DNA of 64,000 nt from assembly GCA_023382655.1 (NCBI GenBank), contig JAHDWK010000012.1, forward strand, positions 124,001 to 188,000, read 5' to 3'. The position numbers were made by a program, and so were the translations under genes. The DNA is from Anaerolineae bacterium. Its GTDB lineage: Bacteria > Chloroflexota > Anaerolineae > Promineifilales > Promineifilaceae. The notes under the pieces were generated by a model. That model did not search any database and was not told the DNA's origin. It worked only from the letters and a program-made list of their open reading frames with translations. Shown here one piece after another: positions 1-8,213 of this stretch (position 1 is the stretch's first letter; every line of letters begins with the position of its first letter).

Positions 1-60
1 CTGTCACTTCCAGGAGGTTTTTTGTTATATCCGCAGACTTTTACCTATCTCACCGTTTGT

Positions 61-3000
61 TTACGGCTTGAGGATAATGGGTAAGTAGATAAAGGTCTCA
101 GGTGTGCCTTCAACAACGGCCGTTGTCGTCAGCGCCACGCTGCCGGTTGAGCCATCCCCGTCAGAAGTAGCCGTCACGGTGACAGTATCTGTGTCGTTGT
201 TGGCTGCATCCACCGGGATGTGTACCACCACCATCACCTCGTCTGTTGCGCCAGCGCCCAATGTAACGCTGGTAGCAGACAGGTGGGTCATCCAAATGTT
301 GCCTGTGGTTGTAATCGCGAAGGTATCTGTCATATTCCCGGTGTTGGTAAGGTGGACGGTATAGGTGACAATGGCCCCGGCTGTACCGGTGAGTGTGTCG
401 TCTACGGCCGTTATTTCCACCCCATACACAGGCGCCTCTTCGACCGTCAGCGTCAGCGGCACTTCTACCAATGGCGTCACCGGATCGTTGCTGGCCACAC
501 ACAACGTACTGGTATATACACCCGTTGCCAGCCCCGTGGAATCCATTGTTACCCCCACCTGATCGGCCGCGCCGGCCGCAACCGTACCCGTAATGGGGGA
601 AACAGTAACCCAGGGAATATCATTCGCTGGCGGACAATTTTGTCCCGGCGGATGCAGGGAGATGTTGTCATAGTAGACGGCCGTGCTACTATTGCCCCAA
701 AGGTCTACCGCAGCAATGTTCGCAGTTCCGCCGCCAGTAACACCATCTACCCAGCTTTTCTGGTAGAGCATTTGCCCGTCGTAATAGAAGGTCTGCAAAT
801 CAGCATCCAGGTCAATTTCTACCCGCAGTTCCACCCATTCCCCGGTAATCAAGGGCAGGGCGCCGCCGTCAAAGTCAGATATAGCCTGGTTGGCGACGCT
901 ATCAAAGCGCACCTGGGTAGACCAGTTATAGGGGCCACCATCATTGTACGTATTGAGCAAGATAAACATCTGATTGCCGGAGAAGCCATCAGGGATATAT
1001 TGCCAGGCCGTATACGTCCATTGACCACTGGTATAGCCACTGTACTCATGCACCAGGTCAGAAACACCCACAATTTCTACCGAATTAGGCGCGCTGAATG
1101 ACTGGGCATCGCTGGTCAATGCGCCAGCTGCCGGGCTGTTATCCCAGCCCTTCCAGCCACCCTGCCCGTGCATCTGGCTGCCGGTGGCATAGCTGTCGAA
1201 ATTGTCGAACCAATTACCGCCATTCAGAGGCGCGGGCGCTTGTTCCACAATCTCCCATGTCAGATCAGTGAGACCCACATTACTGATAGTCAGGGTGTGC
1301 GTCACCTGGCTATCCGGATATTGTGTACCACTGATACTGGCCGGTTCGACAACAATGGAGGGCATCGCGTCAATACATGCCAGGGGTAGATCAAAGGCTT
1401 CAGTACCATCGGTGCGGCTGAAGGGACTGCCTTGATTGGCGCTAAAGCCCAAACCGCGTTTGGCAAAACCTTCCCAGATTTCGCATTGGTTGTCGCCGCT
1501 GGTCAGGGCCATGTCAGCAGCCAGGATAGCGTCACGGCCGTCTACCATACCCGGTGAACAGGGCTGCAACTTCATACCATCCATTAACAGTTGCAAAGCC
1601 AGGTTATTACCACCCGTCGTCCAATCCTGATAAATATCCGGGTTGAACCCATGTTTATTCACCAGGTTCCAATACACTTCCCAATACATTGCCGCCCATA
1701 CTTCACCCAGGCTATGCGGTGATGTGCCATTGGTGATGATACTATCGTATGTCTGTGGATTGACATTCATGTCGGTGTTGTAAGGGAAGAGACGGATGCC
1801 AACACCATCGGGAGCGTCAAACAGGGCATAGGTGCCCACACCACGATTGGTCGTGGGTGTATCGGCCGCATCGGCATGAAGAATGAGCGTCATCAAGTCG
1901 CTCCAACCTTCACCCATCTGTTCCGCATTGTTCAGACAACCGGTTGTGCCGGGGCCGCCTGTGAGCCGATTGCTAATACCGTGGCCATATTCGTGAGCGA
2001 TGATGCCATTATCCAGGTCACTATCACGATTGATCTGGCCGGCAGGGTTATCTTCCAAGGTCACATTGATGGTCAGCCCACCGGTGATAATGGCATTAAG
2101 GAATAGTTGCCCATCATCTGAGCCTATGGCTACTGAAGGAATGGCGGCATTACCGCCAAAGTTGGTCAGCGGTATAGGTGTCACGTCTATGATGATGGCG
2201 GCTACTGCACCCGCAGCCGCCGCATTTCCCACGAATACGCTGGAGTTGCAAATGCCCTGGCTCCAAACCATTAAGGCGATCTTGCCGGTCAAATCGTTAA
2301 CAATGGTCTGGCAGCCATCATCTGCGGGAGCTACACCATCATCTACCAGTTCGAGATCGGCCGTTATCCCCGCACCTGAACCCCCATTGATGGAAGGGTT
2401 GGCCGTGTAAGAGCCGGTCATGGTAATCGGCGCATTGACTGTCACTAACTGGGCAAAAGGGTTGGTCCAGATGAACATCTGCATGCGCGGATTTGACCCA
2501 TCAGGTGGGGTAGCGAAGTTGGCATTGTTGGTGCCACTGCCATCTTGGGCGTCAGCATGAACGTAGTCGCTGCCTACTCCCCCATTACCATAGTTGTTTT
2601 CCTGGAAGTTGCCGGATATTTCGTCAAAACCATAGAGGTACATCACATCGTGAATAATGTTGTTCCAGTAAAACAGATTGGTGACGGCAAAGGGGATATA
2701 GTCGGCGGGCTGTTGGGTGGGATCAAAAGCAAAGTCAAAGATCAGGCCGCCACCGCCATCAGGCGCATTGCCATCAGGAACATTATTGGCATCGAGATCG
2801 GTATCAGCATGTACATTGTTGCCCTGCGTAATCGTAAACTCGGCCCCTGATGCTCCGTTCGTGTCGTGCCAGCCAAAGGGAGATGCGGTGGGATCCGCCG
2901 GGTTTGATGCTAATGTACGGGGGCCGTCATAGGGGCTTTCCAGGGGATGGGCAAAGACACGGTAGTCGTCAGGATTCAGGACAACATCTTCTTCATGTGC

Positions 3001-3774
3001 CTCGCCCCAACTTTCACTGTTTACGTAATCTGTCTGCGAAATCATCTCACCGGTGACAGCATCAATGCGAACGGCCCACCAGTGTAGGCTGCTTAATTCG
3101 TAGATTTCAACATTCCAGGCCAGCCGCACCGCACCGCTGTCGGTAGATTCATAGACCAGGTGAACGGGAATGGCATTTTGCGAGATGCCACCATCACTGA
3201 AGAGGATGGCTTGAGATGCACCACCAATCGCCTGTTCAACAACCAGATCTGCGGTGAGAGTAAGATCGAGTTGGCGAGCAGCGGCTTGCACGGCCGTTTC
3301 CGCCGTAAGTGCCGGAATTGTGCTGTTAACCGACTGGGCCAGATTGGCCGTCAACCGATTACCTACATTGATCACACTACCGTCGGGGGCGATGTTGATG
3401 TTGATACGGCCGTTAAACACCCCTATCCCTTCATATTGCTGCTGCAAATAAATATGCGTTACACCAGTATGCCGGCTGGTATATTGATCCGTCACCACCA
3501 GATCGGCCACATCAACGGCCGTAACGCCCAGCTCTTGACTATGAGCCTGAATAAAATTGAGAGCTATGCTCAGGGGATCACCGTCCGTTGGCCCAGTCAG
3601 GTTGTGGAATGTACCACGACTATCAAAGTTAGACAGAACCTGATTTGCCGGCTGGTCTGGCGTGCCGCTCTTATCGGTCCGCGCACTTACCGAACCGCCT
3701 ATGGCCATCATCAAGGCAAATAAGAGTCCTATAGCCAGAAGCCCACTCATAAGAATAGATTTGGTTTTTTTCAC
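61..3774 (-). CDS. Secreted M36 (fungalysin-type) metallopeptidase
   Basis: A 1237-aa secreted zinc protease. The start is a GTG preceded by AAGGAG at good spacing, followed by a signal peptide (KKTK, then a hydrophobic run ending in SVSA). An FTP-like propeptide region follows, then the catalytic part with HEYGH at residues 594-598 and a downstream zinc-ligand glutamate in GEGWSD (E622). A protease-associated (PA) domain is inserted before the HEYGH (about residues 440-580). After the catalytic domain come an Ig-like segment, a LamG/concanavalin-like segment (about 880-1070) and more Ig-like repeats. The extreme C-terminus is IYLPIILKP. The family degrades extracellular protein; here it probably feeds the peptidases and arginine catabolism encoded nearby (inference). 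It is much longer than a minimal fungalysin because of the C-terminal adhesive modules. Confidence 0.93.
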   Translation of the reverse strand: MKKTKSILMSGLLAIGLLFALMMAIGGSVSARTDKSGTPDQPANQVLSNFDSRGTFHNLTGPTDGDPLSIALNFIQAHSQELGVTAVDVADLVVTDQYTSRHTGVTHIYLQQQYEGIGVFNGRININIAPDGSVINVGNRLTANLAQSVNSTIPALTAETAVQAAARQLDLTLTADLVVEQAIGGASQAILFSDGGISQNAIPVHLVYESTDSGAVRLAWNVEIYELSSLHWWAVRIDAVTGEMISQTDYVNSESWGEAHEEDVVLNPDDYRVFAHPLESPYDGPRTLASNPADPTASPFGWHDTNGASGAEFTITQGNNVHADTDLDANNVPDGNAPDGGGGLIFDFAFDPTQQPADYIPFAVTNLFYWNNIIHDVMYLYGFDEISGNFQENNYGNGGVGSDYVHADAQDGSGTNNANFATPPDGSNPRMQMFIWTNPFAQLVTVNAPITMTGSYTANPSINGGSGAGITADLELVDDGVAPADDGCQTIVNDLTGKIALMVWSQGICNSSVFVGNAAAAGAVAAIIIDVTPIPLTNFGGNAAIPSVAIGSDDGQLFLNAIITGGLTINVTLEDNPAGQINRDSDLDNGIIAHEYGHGISNRLTGGPGTTGCLNNAEQMGEGWSDLMTLILHADAADTPTTNRGVGTYALFDAPDGVGIRLFPYNTDMNVNPQTYDSIITNGTSPHSLGEVWAAMYWEVYWNLVNKHGFNPDIYQDWTTGGNNLALQLLMDGMKLQPCSPGMVDGRDAILAADMALTSGDNQCEIWEGFAKRGLGFSANQGSPFSRTDGTEAFDLPLACIDAMPSIVVEPASISGTQYPDSQVTHTLTISNVGLTDLTWEIVEQAPAPLNGGNWFDNFDSYATGSQMHGQGGWKGWDNSPAAGALTSDAQSFSAPNSVEIVGVSDLVHEYSGYTSGQWTYTAWQYIPDGFSGNQMFILLNTYNDGGPYNWSTQVRFDSVANQAISDFDGGALPLITGEWVELRVEIDLDADLQTFYYDGQMLYQKSWVDGVTGGGTANIAAVDLWGNSSTAVYYDNISLHPPGQNCPPANDIPWVTVSPITGTVAAGAADQVGVTMDSTGLATGVYTSTLCVASNDPVTPLVEVPLTLTVEEAPVYGVEITAVDDTLTGTAGAIVTYTVHLTNTGNMTDTFAITTTGNIWMTHLSATSVTLGAGATDEVMVVVHIPVDAANNDTDTVTVTATSDGDGSTGSVALTTTAVVEGTPETFIYLPIILKP

Positions 3775-4024
3775 TTGATTTGCTCCTTACACTTAAATTC
3801 ATAAAAACGTGGCAGTGGGGAATACTTGTTCATGCCAACACATACTTTTGGATCCTCAATTTTGGTTTTTTGTTACTTCAATCGGCTGTACCTCCTCAGC
3901 TTATCTTCTAAACAATTCAACGATTACCCGGAATTCCCCCTTCTGTCACCAAATTGTACCCAGAACGTCAATGTAGGCCACTTGTTGAGACTCTTGGCAA
4001 CTATCCACATCGCCCGAAAACCTA

Positions 4025-4053
4025 TTGACAAAACTAGAAACTTGGTTAATAAT
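4025..4053 (+). promoter_or_regulatory. Promoter of the PadR gene
   Basis: TTGACA (4025-4030) and AATAAT (4048-4053) are separated by 17 bp and lie about 45 bp before the PadR ATG. The match to sigma-70-type elements is good (6/6 and 5/6). The surrounding 3775-4095 stretch is AT-rich, and I see no gene in it. Confidence 0.55.
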
Positions 4054-4095
4054 TTCCCTTATTCTAAACTATTAACTTGTTTACTAATTAAATTT

Positions 4096-4686
4096 ATGTC
4101 TGTACGTAACGCCATTTTAGGATTGCTGGCCCACCGCCCCCGGCATGGGTATGAACTGCACGACGCTTTTGAAGCCATGGTCGGCGGCGAGCAGAATTGG
4201 GACATCAAACCGGCGCAGGTTTACTCCACCCTCAATCGGCTGGAACAGAGCGGGCTGGTGGTGGAAGATGGCGTCGCCCAGGATGGCGGCCCGGAAAAGC
4301 GCATTTACATGGTCACGGATGCCGGGCTGGCCGAACTGCGGCAGTGGTTCAACGAGCCATCACTGAGTGACCGGCGGCGGGATGAATTTTTTCTCAAGTT
4401 CATGCTCAGCCTGGTGGTGGAGGATGGCAATCCCCGCCGTCTCATTTACACGCAGCGCGCCGGGCTGTATCGGGAGCTGCACGCGCTGACCGCGCAACGC
4501 AGCCAGGTAAACCCGGCTTCACAACTGGCCTACATCCTGCTGCTGGATCAGGCGATCATGCACCTGGAAGCAGATTTGCGCTGGTTGGAAATGATGGAAG
4601 CACGGCTGGACGAGATTAGCCGCCAGCCTATTCCGGAACCGGCGGAAAAGCCGCGCGGTCGGCCACCGGCAGGCGGTAATCTGTAA
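4096..4686 (+). CDS. PadR family transcriptional regulator
   Basis: A 196-aa regulator with an N-terminal winged helix: MSVRNAILGLLAHRPRHGYE is the typical PadR opening, followed by the QVYSTLNRLEQSGLV recognition region. A C-terminal helical dimerisation part follows (PadR_C, about residues 95-180). An open frame runs upstream to 3826, but the family N-terminus and the promoter at 4025-4053 place the start at the ATG at 4096. It lies directly upstream of an ABC ATPase/permease pair on the same strand. PadR proteins commonly repress such exporters and are released by small toxic ligands, so it probably controls the two genes that follow (inference). Confidence 0.9.
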   Translation: MSVRNAILGLLAHRPRHGYELHDAFEAMVGGEQNWDIKPAQVYSTLNRLEQSGLVVEDGVAQDGGPEKRIYMVTDAGLAELRQWFNEPSLSDRRRDEFFLKFMLSLVVEDGNPRRLIYTQRAGLYRELHALTAQRSQVNPASQLAYILLLDQAIMHLEADLRWLEMMEARLDEISRQPIPEPAEKPRGRPPAGGNL

Positions 4687-4768
4687 ACCGTAAGCCGTGA
4701 GCCGTAAGCCGTTATCCGTAATCCGTGAGCCGTAATCGAATTACGGAATACGGATTACCGATTACGTT
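4684..4768. repeat. Intergenic hairpin of tandem CCGTAAT-like words
   Basis: Seven-base words of the type CCGTAAT, CCGTGAG and CCGTTAT are repeated head to tail, then followed by their reverse complement (ATTACGG words). The whole can fold into a long imperfect hairpin between the PadR and ABC ATPase genes. Similar elements lie at 14014-14102, 21870-21932, 32400-32505, 37772-37818 and 40098-40167. Confidence 0.75.
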
Positions 4769-4811
4769 TATTGGAGTGGCAGCCATTCGCTGCCCCATTT
4801 GGAGATATGAA

Positions 4812-5552
4812 ATGAGCATTGTCAAAACGGAACAGTTAACCAAGGTGTATGGGCAGGGGGCTACGGCCGTGACCGCCCTGAATCAGATCAACATGAACAT
4901 CCAACCCGGCGAATTTGTAGCCGTGATGGGGCCGAGCGGCTGTGGCAAATCCACCCTGCTGCACCTGGTCGGTGGGCTGGATCAGCCCACATCGGGTCAG
5001 GTGCTGCTGGACAACCAGCCGTTGTCTGGCCTAAAAGATGATGACCTGACCACCTTGCGCCGCCGCCAGATTGGGTTTGTCTTTCAGTTTTTTAACCTGA
5101 TCCCGGTGCTGACGGCCGTCGAAAATACCGCCCTCCCCCTCATCCTGGACGGCATGAAACAGGCCGACGCCCATAAGCGCGCCGAAGAGTGGTTGGCGCG
5201 CCTGGGCCTGGCCGACCGCCTAAACCACCGCCCCGACGAATTGTCCGGCGGGCAGCAGCAGCGGGTGGCCATTGCCCGCGCCCTGGTGGCCGAACCAGCC
5301 CTGCTCCTGGCCGACGAACCCACCGGCAACCTCGATTCCCGCGCCGCCGATGAGATTGCCGCCTTGCTGCGGCAGATCAGCCATGAATGGCAGCGCACCG
5401 TGTTGATGGTGACGCATGACCCACGCATCGCCGCCCACGCCAACCGCATCATCTTCCTCAAGGACGGCACCATTGTGGATGACACCCGCCTGTCTGATGA
5501 TGGGCACTATGAAGAAAGTGTCGTGCGCGATAAAATGGCGGTGATGGCGTAG
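4812..5552 (+). CDS. MacB/LolD-type ABC transporter ATPase
   Basis: A 246-aa ATP-binding subunit. It has Walker A GPSGCGKST, the signature LSGGQQQR, Walker B LLLADEPTGNLD and the H-loop THD, all in the expected order. The TGNLD form after Walker B is typical of the MacB/LolD/FtsE class, which works with FtsX-like permeases. The start at ATG 4812 (MSIVKTEQLTKVYG) follows GGAG; the longer open frame from 4725 runs through a repeat and is not credible. It is followed after about 50 bp by its permease and preceded by a PadR regulator, which suggests an inducible efflux or envelope-export unit. The substrate cannot be read from the sequence. Confidence 0.93.
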   Translation: MSIVKTEQLTKVYGQGATAVTALNQINMNIQPGEFVAVMGPSGCGKSTLLHLVGGLDQPTSGQVLLDNQPLSGLKDDDLTTLRRRQIGFVFQFFNLIPVLTAVENTALPLILDGMKQADAHKRAEEWLARLGLADRLNHRPDELSGGQQQRVAIARALVAEPALLLADEPTGNLDSRAADEIAALLRQISHEWQRTVLMVTHDPRIAAHANRIIFLKDGTIVDDTRLSDDGHYEESVVRDKMAVMA

Positions 5553-5604
5553 CTGGTTGCTGGTTGCTGGTGGCTCACCCGCAACCAAACAGAGGTAAAT
5601 CAAA

Positions 5605-8136
5605 ATGTTTCACATTAAACTGGCCCTACGCTATTTGCGCGGGCGGAAATTACGGACCACGCTCACCCTGATAGCCATCGTGTTTGGGGTGATGATTATT
5701 GTTGGCTTCAATGCCATCTTGCCCGCCATCAGTCAGGCCATACAGGGCAATCTGTCGGCGATGGCGGATGAAGTAGACCTGACCGTTTCCAGCGAGACGC
5801 GCGGCCCGTTTGCCACGGCCGTGGCCGACCAAGTGCGCCAGATTCCCGGCGTGGCCGCCGTATCGGCCCAATTGGTACGGCCGATGGCCCTGCCCACCTC
5901 ACAGGCCCTTGTCAATAAGGACGGCACGGCCGTCACCCTCTTGATTGTGCGCGGCGTAGACCCGGCCACCGTCACCGATGTCGAGCAAATGTCGCTGGCC
6001 GACGGCCGTCTGCTGACCCCCGCCGATCAAAACGCCATCCTCATTGCCAACAGTCTGGCCCAAAACACCGGCCTGGGCGTGGGCGACCGCCTCACACTGC
6101 CGGCGGCGACCGGCGTGATGGATTTCGAGATTGTGGGCATTACCACAGGACGGCCGTTGCAAGGCAGCGAAGAGGTGTTCATCCCCCTGACGACGGCGCA
6201 AACGGTCTTCAATTTTCCGGGGCAAATCAACACCATCGAGGCTCGTTTTGCGGCCAACAGCAATGCTGATGCCGTGCGCGCCGCCGTGCTGGCTGCGCTA
6301 GGCAGCGGCTACAAAGTGGGCGGTACCACCACCGGCTCTGAATTCGCCGCCGCCATGGAAGCGGCCAATTACATCTACAACATGTTTGGCGTTATCGCCA
6401 TTGCCCTGGGTGGCTTCATCATCTTTATCACCTTTCGCACGGTGGTGGTGGAGCGCCGCCGCGACATCGGCATGTTGCGCGCCATTGGCGCTTCGCGCAA
6501 AACCATCCTGGGTATGATCCTGGCGGAGGCGCTGATTTTGGGAGTGATTGGCACAGCCATTGGCATCCTGCTCGGTTATCTCATGGCTACCGGACTGCTG
6601 ACAGGGATGCAATCCATCTTGGAGGACTTCATGCGCACCAGCGTCGGCAGCCCCACCCTGGAACCCTGGGTCTTTGTGCTGGCCATTGGCCTGGGCGTGG
6701 GCATTACGCTGTTGGCCGGGTTATTCCCGGCGCTGGCGGCGATGCGCGTCTCCCCGTTGGAAGCGTTACGCCCGTCATTGGCCGAAGTGGAACGCCGCCG
6801 CGCCGGTCGTGGGGCGATGGTGGGCGCGGTCTTGATCGTGGCCGCCTTCCTGACCCTGCTGCCGGGAACGGTAGGGCTGGCGGCCCTGGGTATCTTGCTC
6901 TTGATTGTCGGGCTGGCGCTGGTGCTGCCCGCGCTCATCTACCCGCTGGCGCGCATCTTTGGCCGCCTGCTGACCATCATTTTTGCCCGCGAGGGGCAAA
7001 TTGCCCAGGGCAACCTGACCCGGCAGCCAGGCCGGGCGGCCATTACCGCCTCCACCATTACCATTGGCCTGTCGCTGCTGGTGGCCATGGGCAGCCTGGT
7101 TGTCTCGATGCAAGGTGGCTTGATGGAGTGGGTGAATACGACGTTGGGCAGCGATTACCTGTTTATGCCCCCTTCGCTGGTGTTGGGCGGCGGTAACATT
7201 GGCGCGAATGAGCAGATGGCGACCGACATTGAGGCCCTGCCCGGTGTGGAACGAGTGACCTCGCTACGCCTGGCTACCAGCCAGATTGACGGCACCGATT
7301 TGCAGGTGATTGGTATTGATCCGGTGACGTACCCGCAGATTGCCGGGCTGATCTTTTCCAAAGGGGATGAGAACACGGTGTATGAGGCATTGGGCAACGG
7401 CCGGGCCATCATCGTCAACGGCATTTTCTCCGCCCAAAACGGGGTGGCAGTAGGCGATGAACTCACCCTGCAAACACCCAACGGCGCCCAAACATACCAG
7501 GTCGTGGCCGTTGGCGGCGATTTCCTGAACTTCAAACTGGCCACCGGCTACATTTCCCAGGCCAACCTGGCCCAGGACTTTAACGAGACGACGGATATGC
7601 TGGTGATGGTTGACCGCGCCGCCAATGCTGACGCCGCCCAGGTCGCGGCTGGTTTGCAGCAGATTGCCACTGGATATCCGGCCTTTACCTTCTACTCATT
7701 GGCGGAGTGGCAGACGCAGATGGAACGGACATTGGCGGCCTTTAACGGCATGTATGTCTTGCTCATTATCCTGGCGATACCGTCGCTGATTGCCCTGATT
7801 AACACGCTGGCGATCAACGTGTTGGAGCGCACCCGCGAGATTGGCACGCTGCGGGCGGTGGGGGCCACGCGCCGCCAGATACGGCGCATGATCACCGCCG
7901 AGAGCCTGCTGCTGGCGGCCACGGGTACTCTGTTTGGCCTGCTGACCGGCCTGTGGCTGAGCTACATCATGGTCGGCGCGATGAGTATGGTCGGGCTGAT
8001 CCTGCCCTTCTCCTTCTCCTATGCCGGTATTTTGCTGGCGATTGCGGTAGGGCTGGGGTTTGGCATCCTGGGCGCGCTCATTCCGGCGCGCCAGGCGGCG
8101 AAGCTGGATATTGTGCGGGCATTGGCGTATGAATAA
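5605..8136 (+). CDS. FtsX-like ABC transporter permease (two-module, MacB type)
   Basis: An 843-aa membrane protein with the layout of large FtsX-family permeases. The N-terminal membrane helix (LTLIAIVFGVMIIVGFNAI) is followed by a large extracytoplasmic MacB_PCD domain (about residues 40-240) and three helices (about 260-390). A central helix pair, a second periplasmic domain and a final three-helix FtsX block containing LERTREIGTLRAVGATRRQI follow. The coupling motif (ERRRDIGMLRAIGASRKTI) appears in both halves, so one polypeptide supplies both permease modules. The gene immediately follows its ATPase and both are presumably under PadR control. Function: mechanotransmission-type efflux or lipoprotein release; the substrate is unknown. 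Confidence 0.9.
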   Translation: MFHIKLALRYLRGRKLRTTLTLIAIVFGVMIIVGFNAILPAISQAIQGNLSAMADEVDLTVSSETRGPFATAVADQVRQIPGVAAVSAQLVRPMALPTSQALVNKDGTAVTLLIVRGVDPATVTDVEQMSLADGRLLTPADQNAILIANSLAQNTGLGVGDRLTLPAATGVMDFEIVGITTGRPLQGSEEVFIPLTTAQTVFNFPGQINTIEARFAANSNADAVRAAVLAALGSGYKVGGTTTGSEFAAAMEAANYIYNMFGVIAIALGGFIIFITFRTVVVERRRDIGMLRAIGASRKTILGMILAEALILGVIGTAIGILLGYLMATGLLTGMQSILEDFMRTSVGSPTLEPWVFVLAIGLGVGITLLAGLFPALAAMRVSPLEALRPSLAEVERRRAGRGAMVGAVLIVAAFLTLLPGTVGLAALGILLLIVGLALVLPALIYPLARIFGRLLTIIFAREGQIAQGNLTRQPGRAAITASTITIGLSLLVAMGSLVVSMQGGLMEWVNTTLGSDYLFMPPSLVLGGGNIGANEQMATDIEALPGVERVTSLRLATSQIDGTDLQVIGIDPVTYPQIAGLIFSKGDENTVYEALGNGRAIIVNGIFSAQNGVAVGDELTLQTPNGAQTYQVVAVGGDFLNFKLATGYISQANLAQDFNETTDMLVMVDRAANADAAQVAAGLQQIATGYPAFTFYSLAEWQTQMERTLAAFNGMYVLLIILAIPSLIALINTLAINVLERTREIGTLRAVGATRRQIRRMITAESLLLAATGTLFGLLTGLWLSYIMVGAMSMVGLILPFSFSYAGILLAIAVGLGFGILGALIPARQAAKLDIVRALAYE

Positions 8137-8141
8137 TGAAA

Positions 8142-8213
8142 TGTGATGCGTGAAACGTGATGCGTGATGCGTGAGGTCATTCCGGTCACGTTTCACGCAT
8201 CACGCATCACACG
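8142..8213. repeat. Hairpin repeat of GATGCGTGA-type words
   Basis: Tandem TGATGCGTGA words are followed by their reverse complement (TCACGCATCA), making a long hairpin between the convergent permease and LuxR genes. It overlaps the last codons of the LuxR gene, whose TGA lies inside it. A related element is at 11050-11118 at the other side of the regulator. The location fits a bidirectional terminator, but there is no clean T tract. Confidence 0.7.

Noticed and set aside
220..1101. 293-aa open frame opposite the M36 gene
   Set aside because: It is antisense to a well-supported protease, with no ribosome binding site and a His/Arg-rich composition typical of shadow frames.
3826..4095. N-terminal extension of the PadR protein (90 residues)
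   Set aside because: The family start MSVRNAILGLL and a promoter at 4025-4053 place the true start at 4096; the upstream residues are low-quality.
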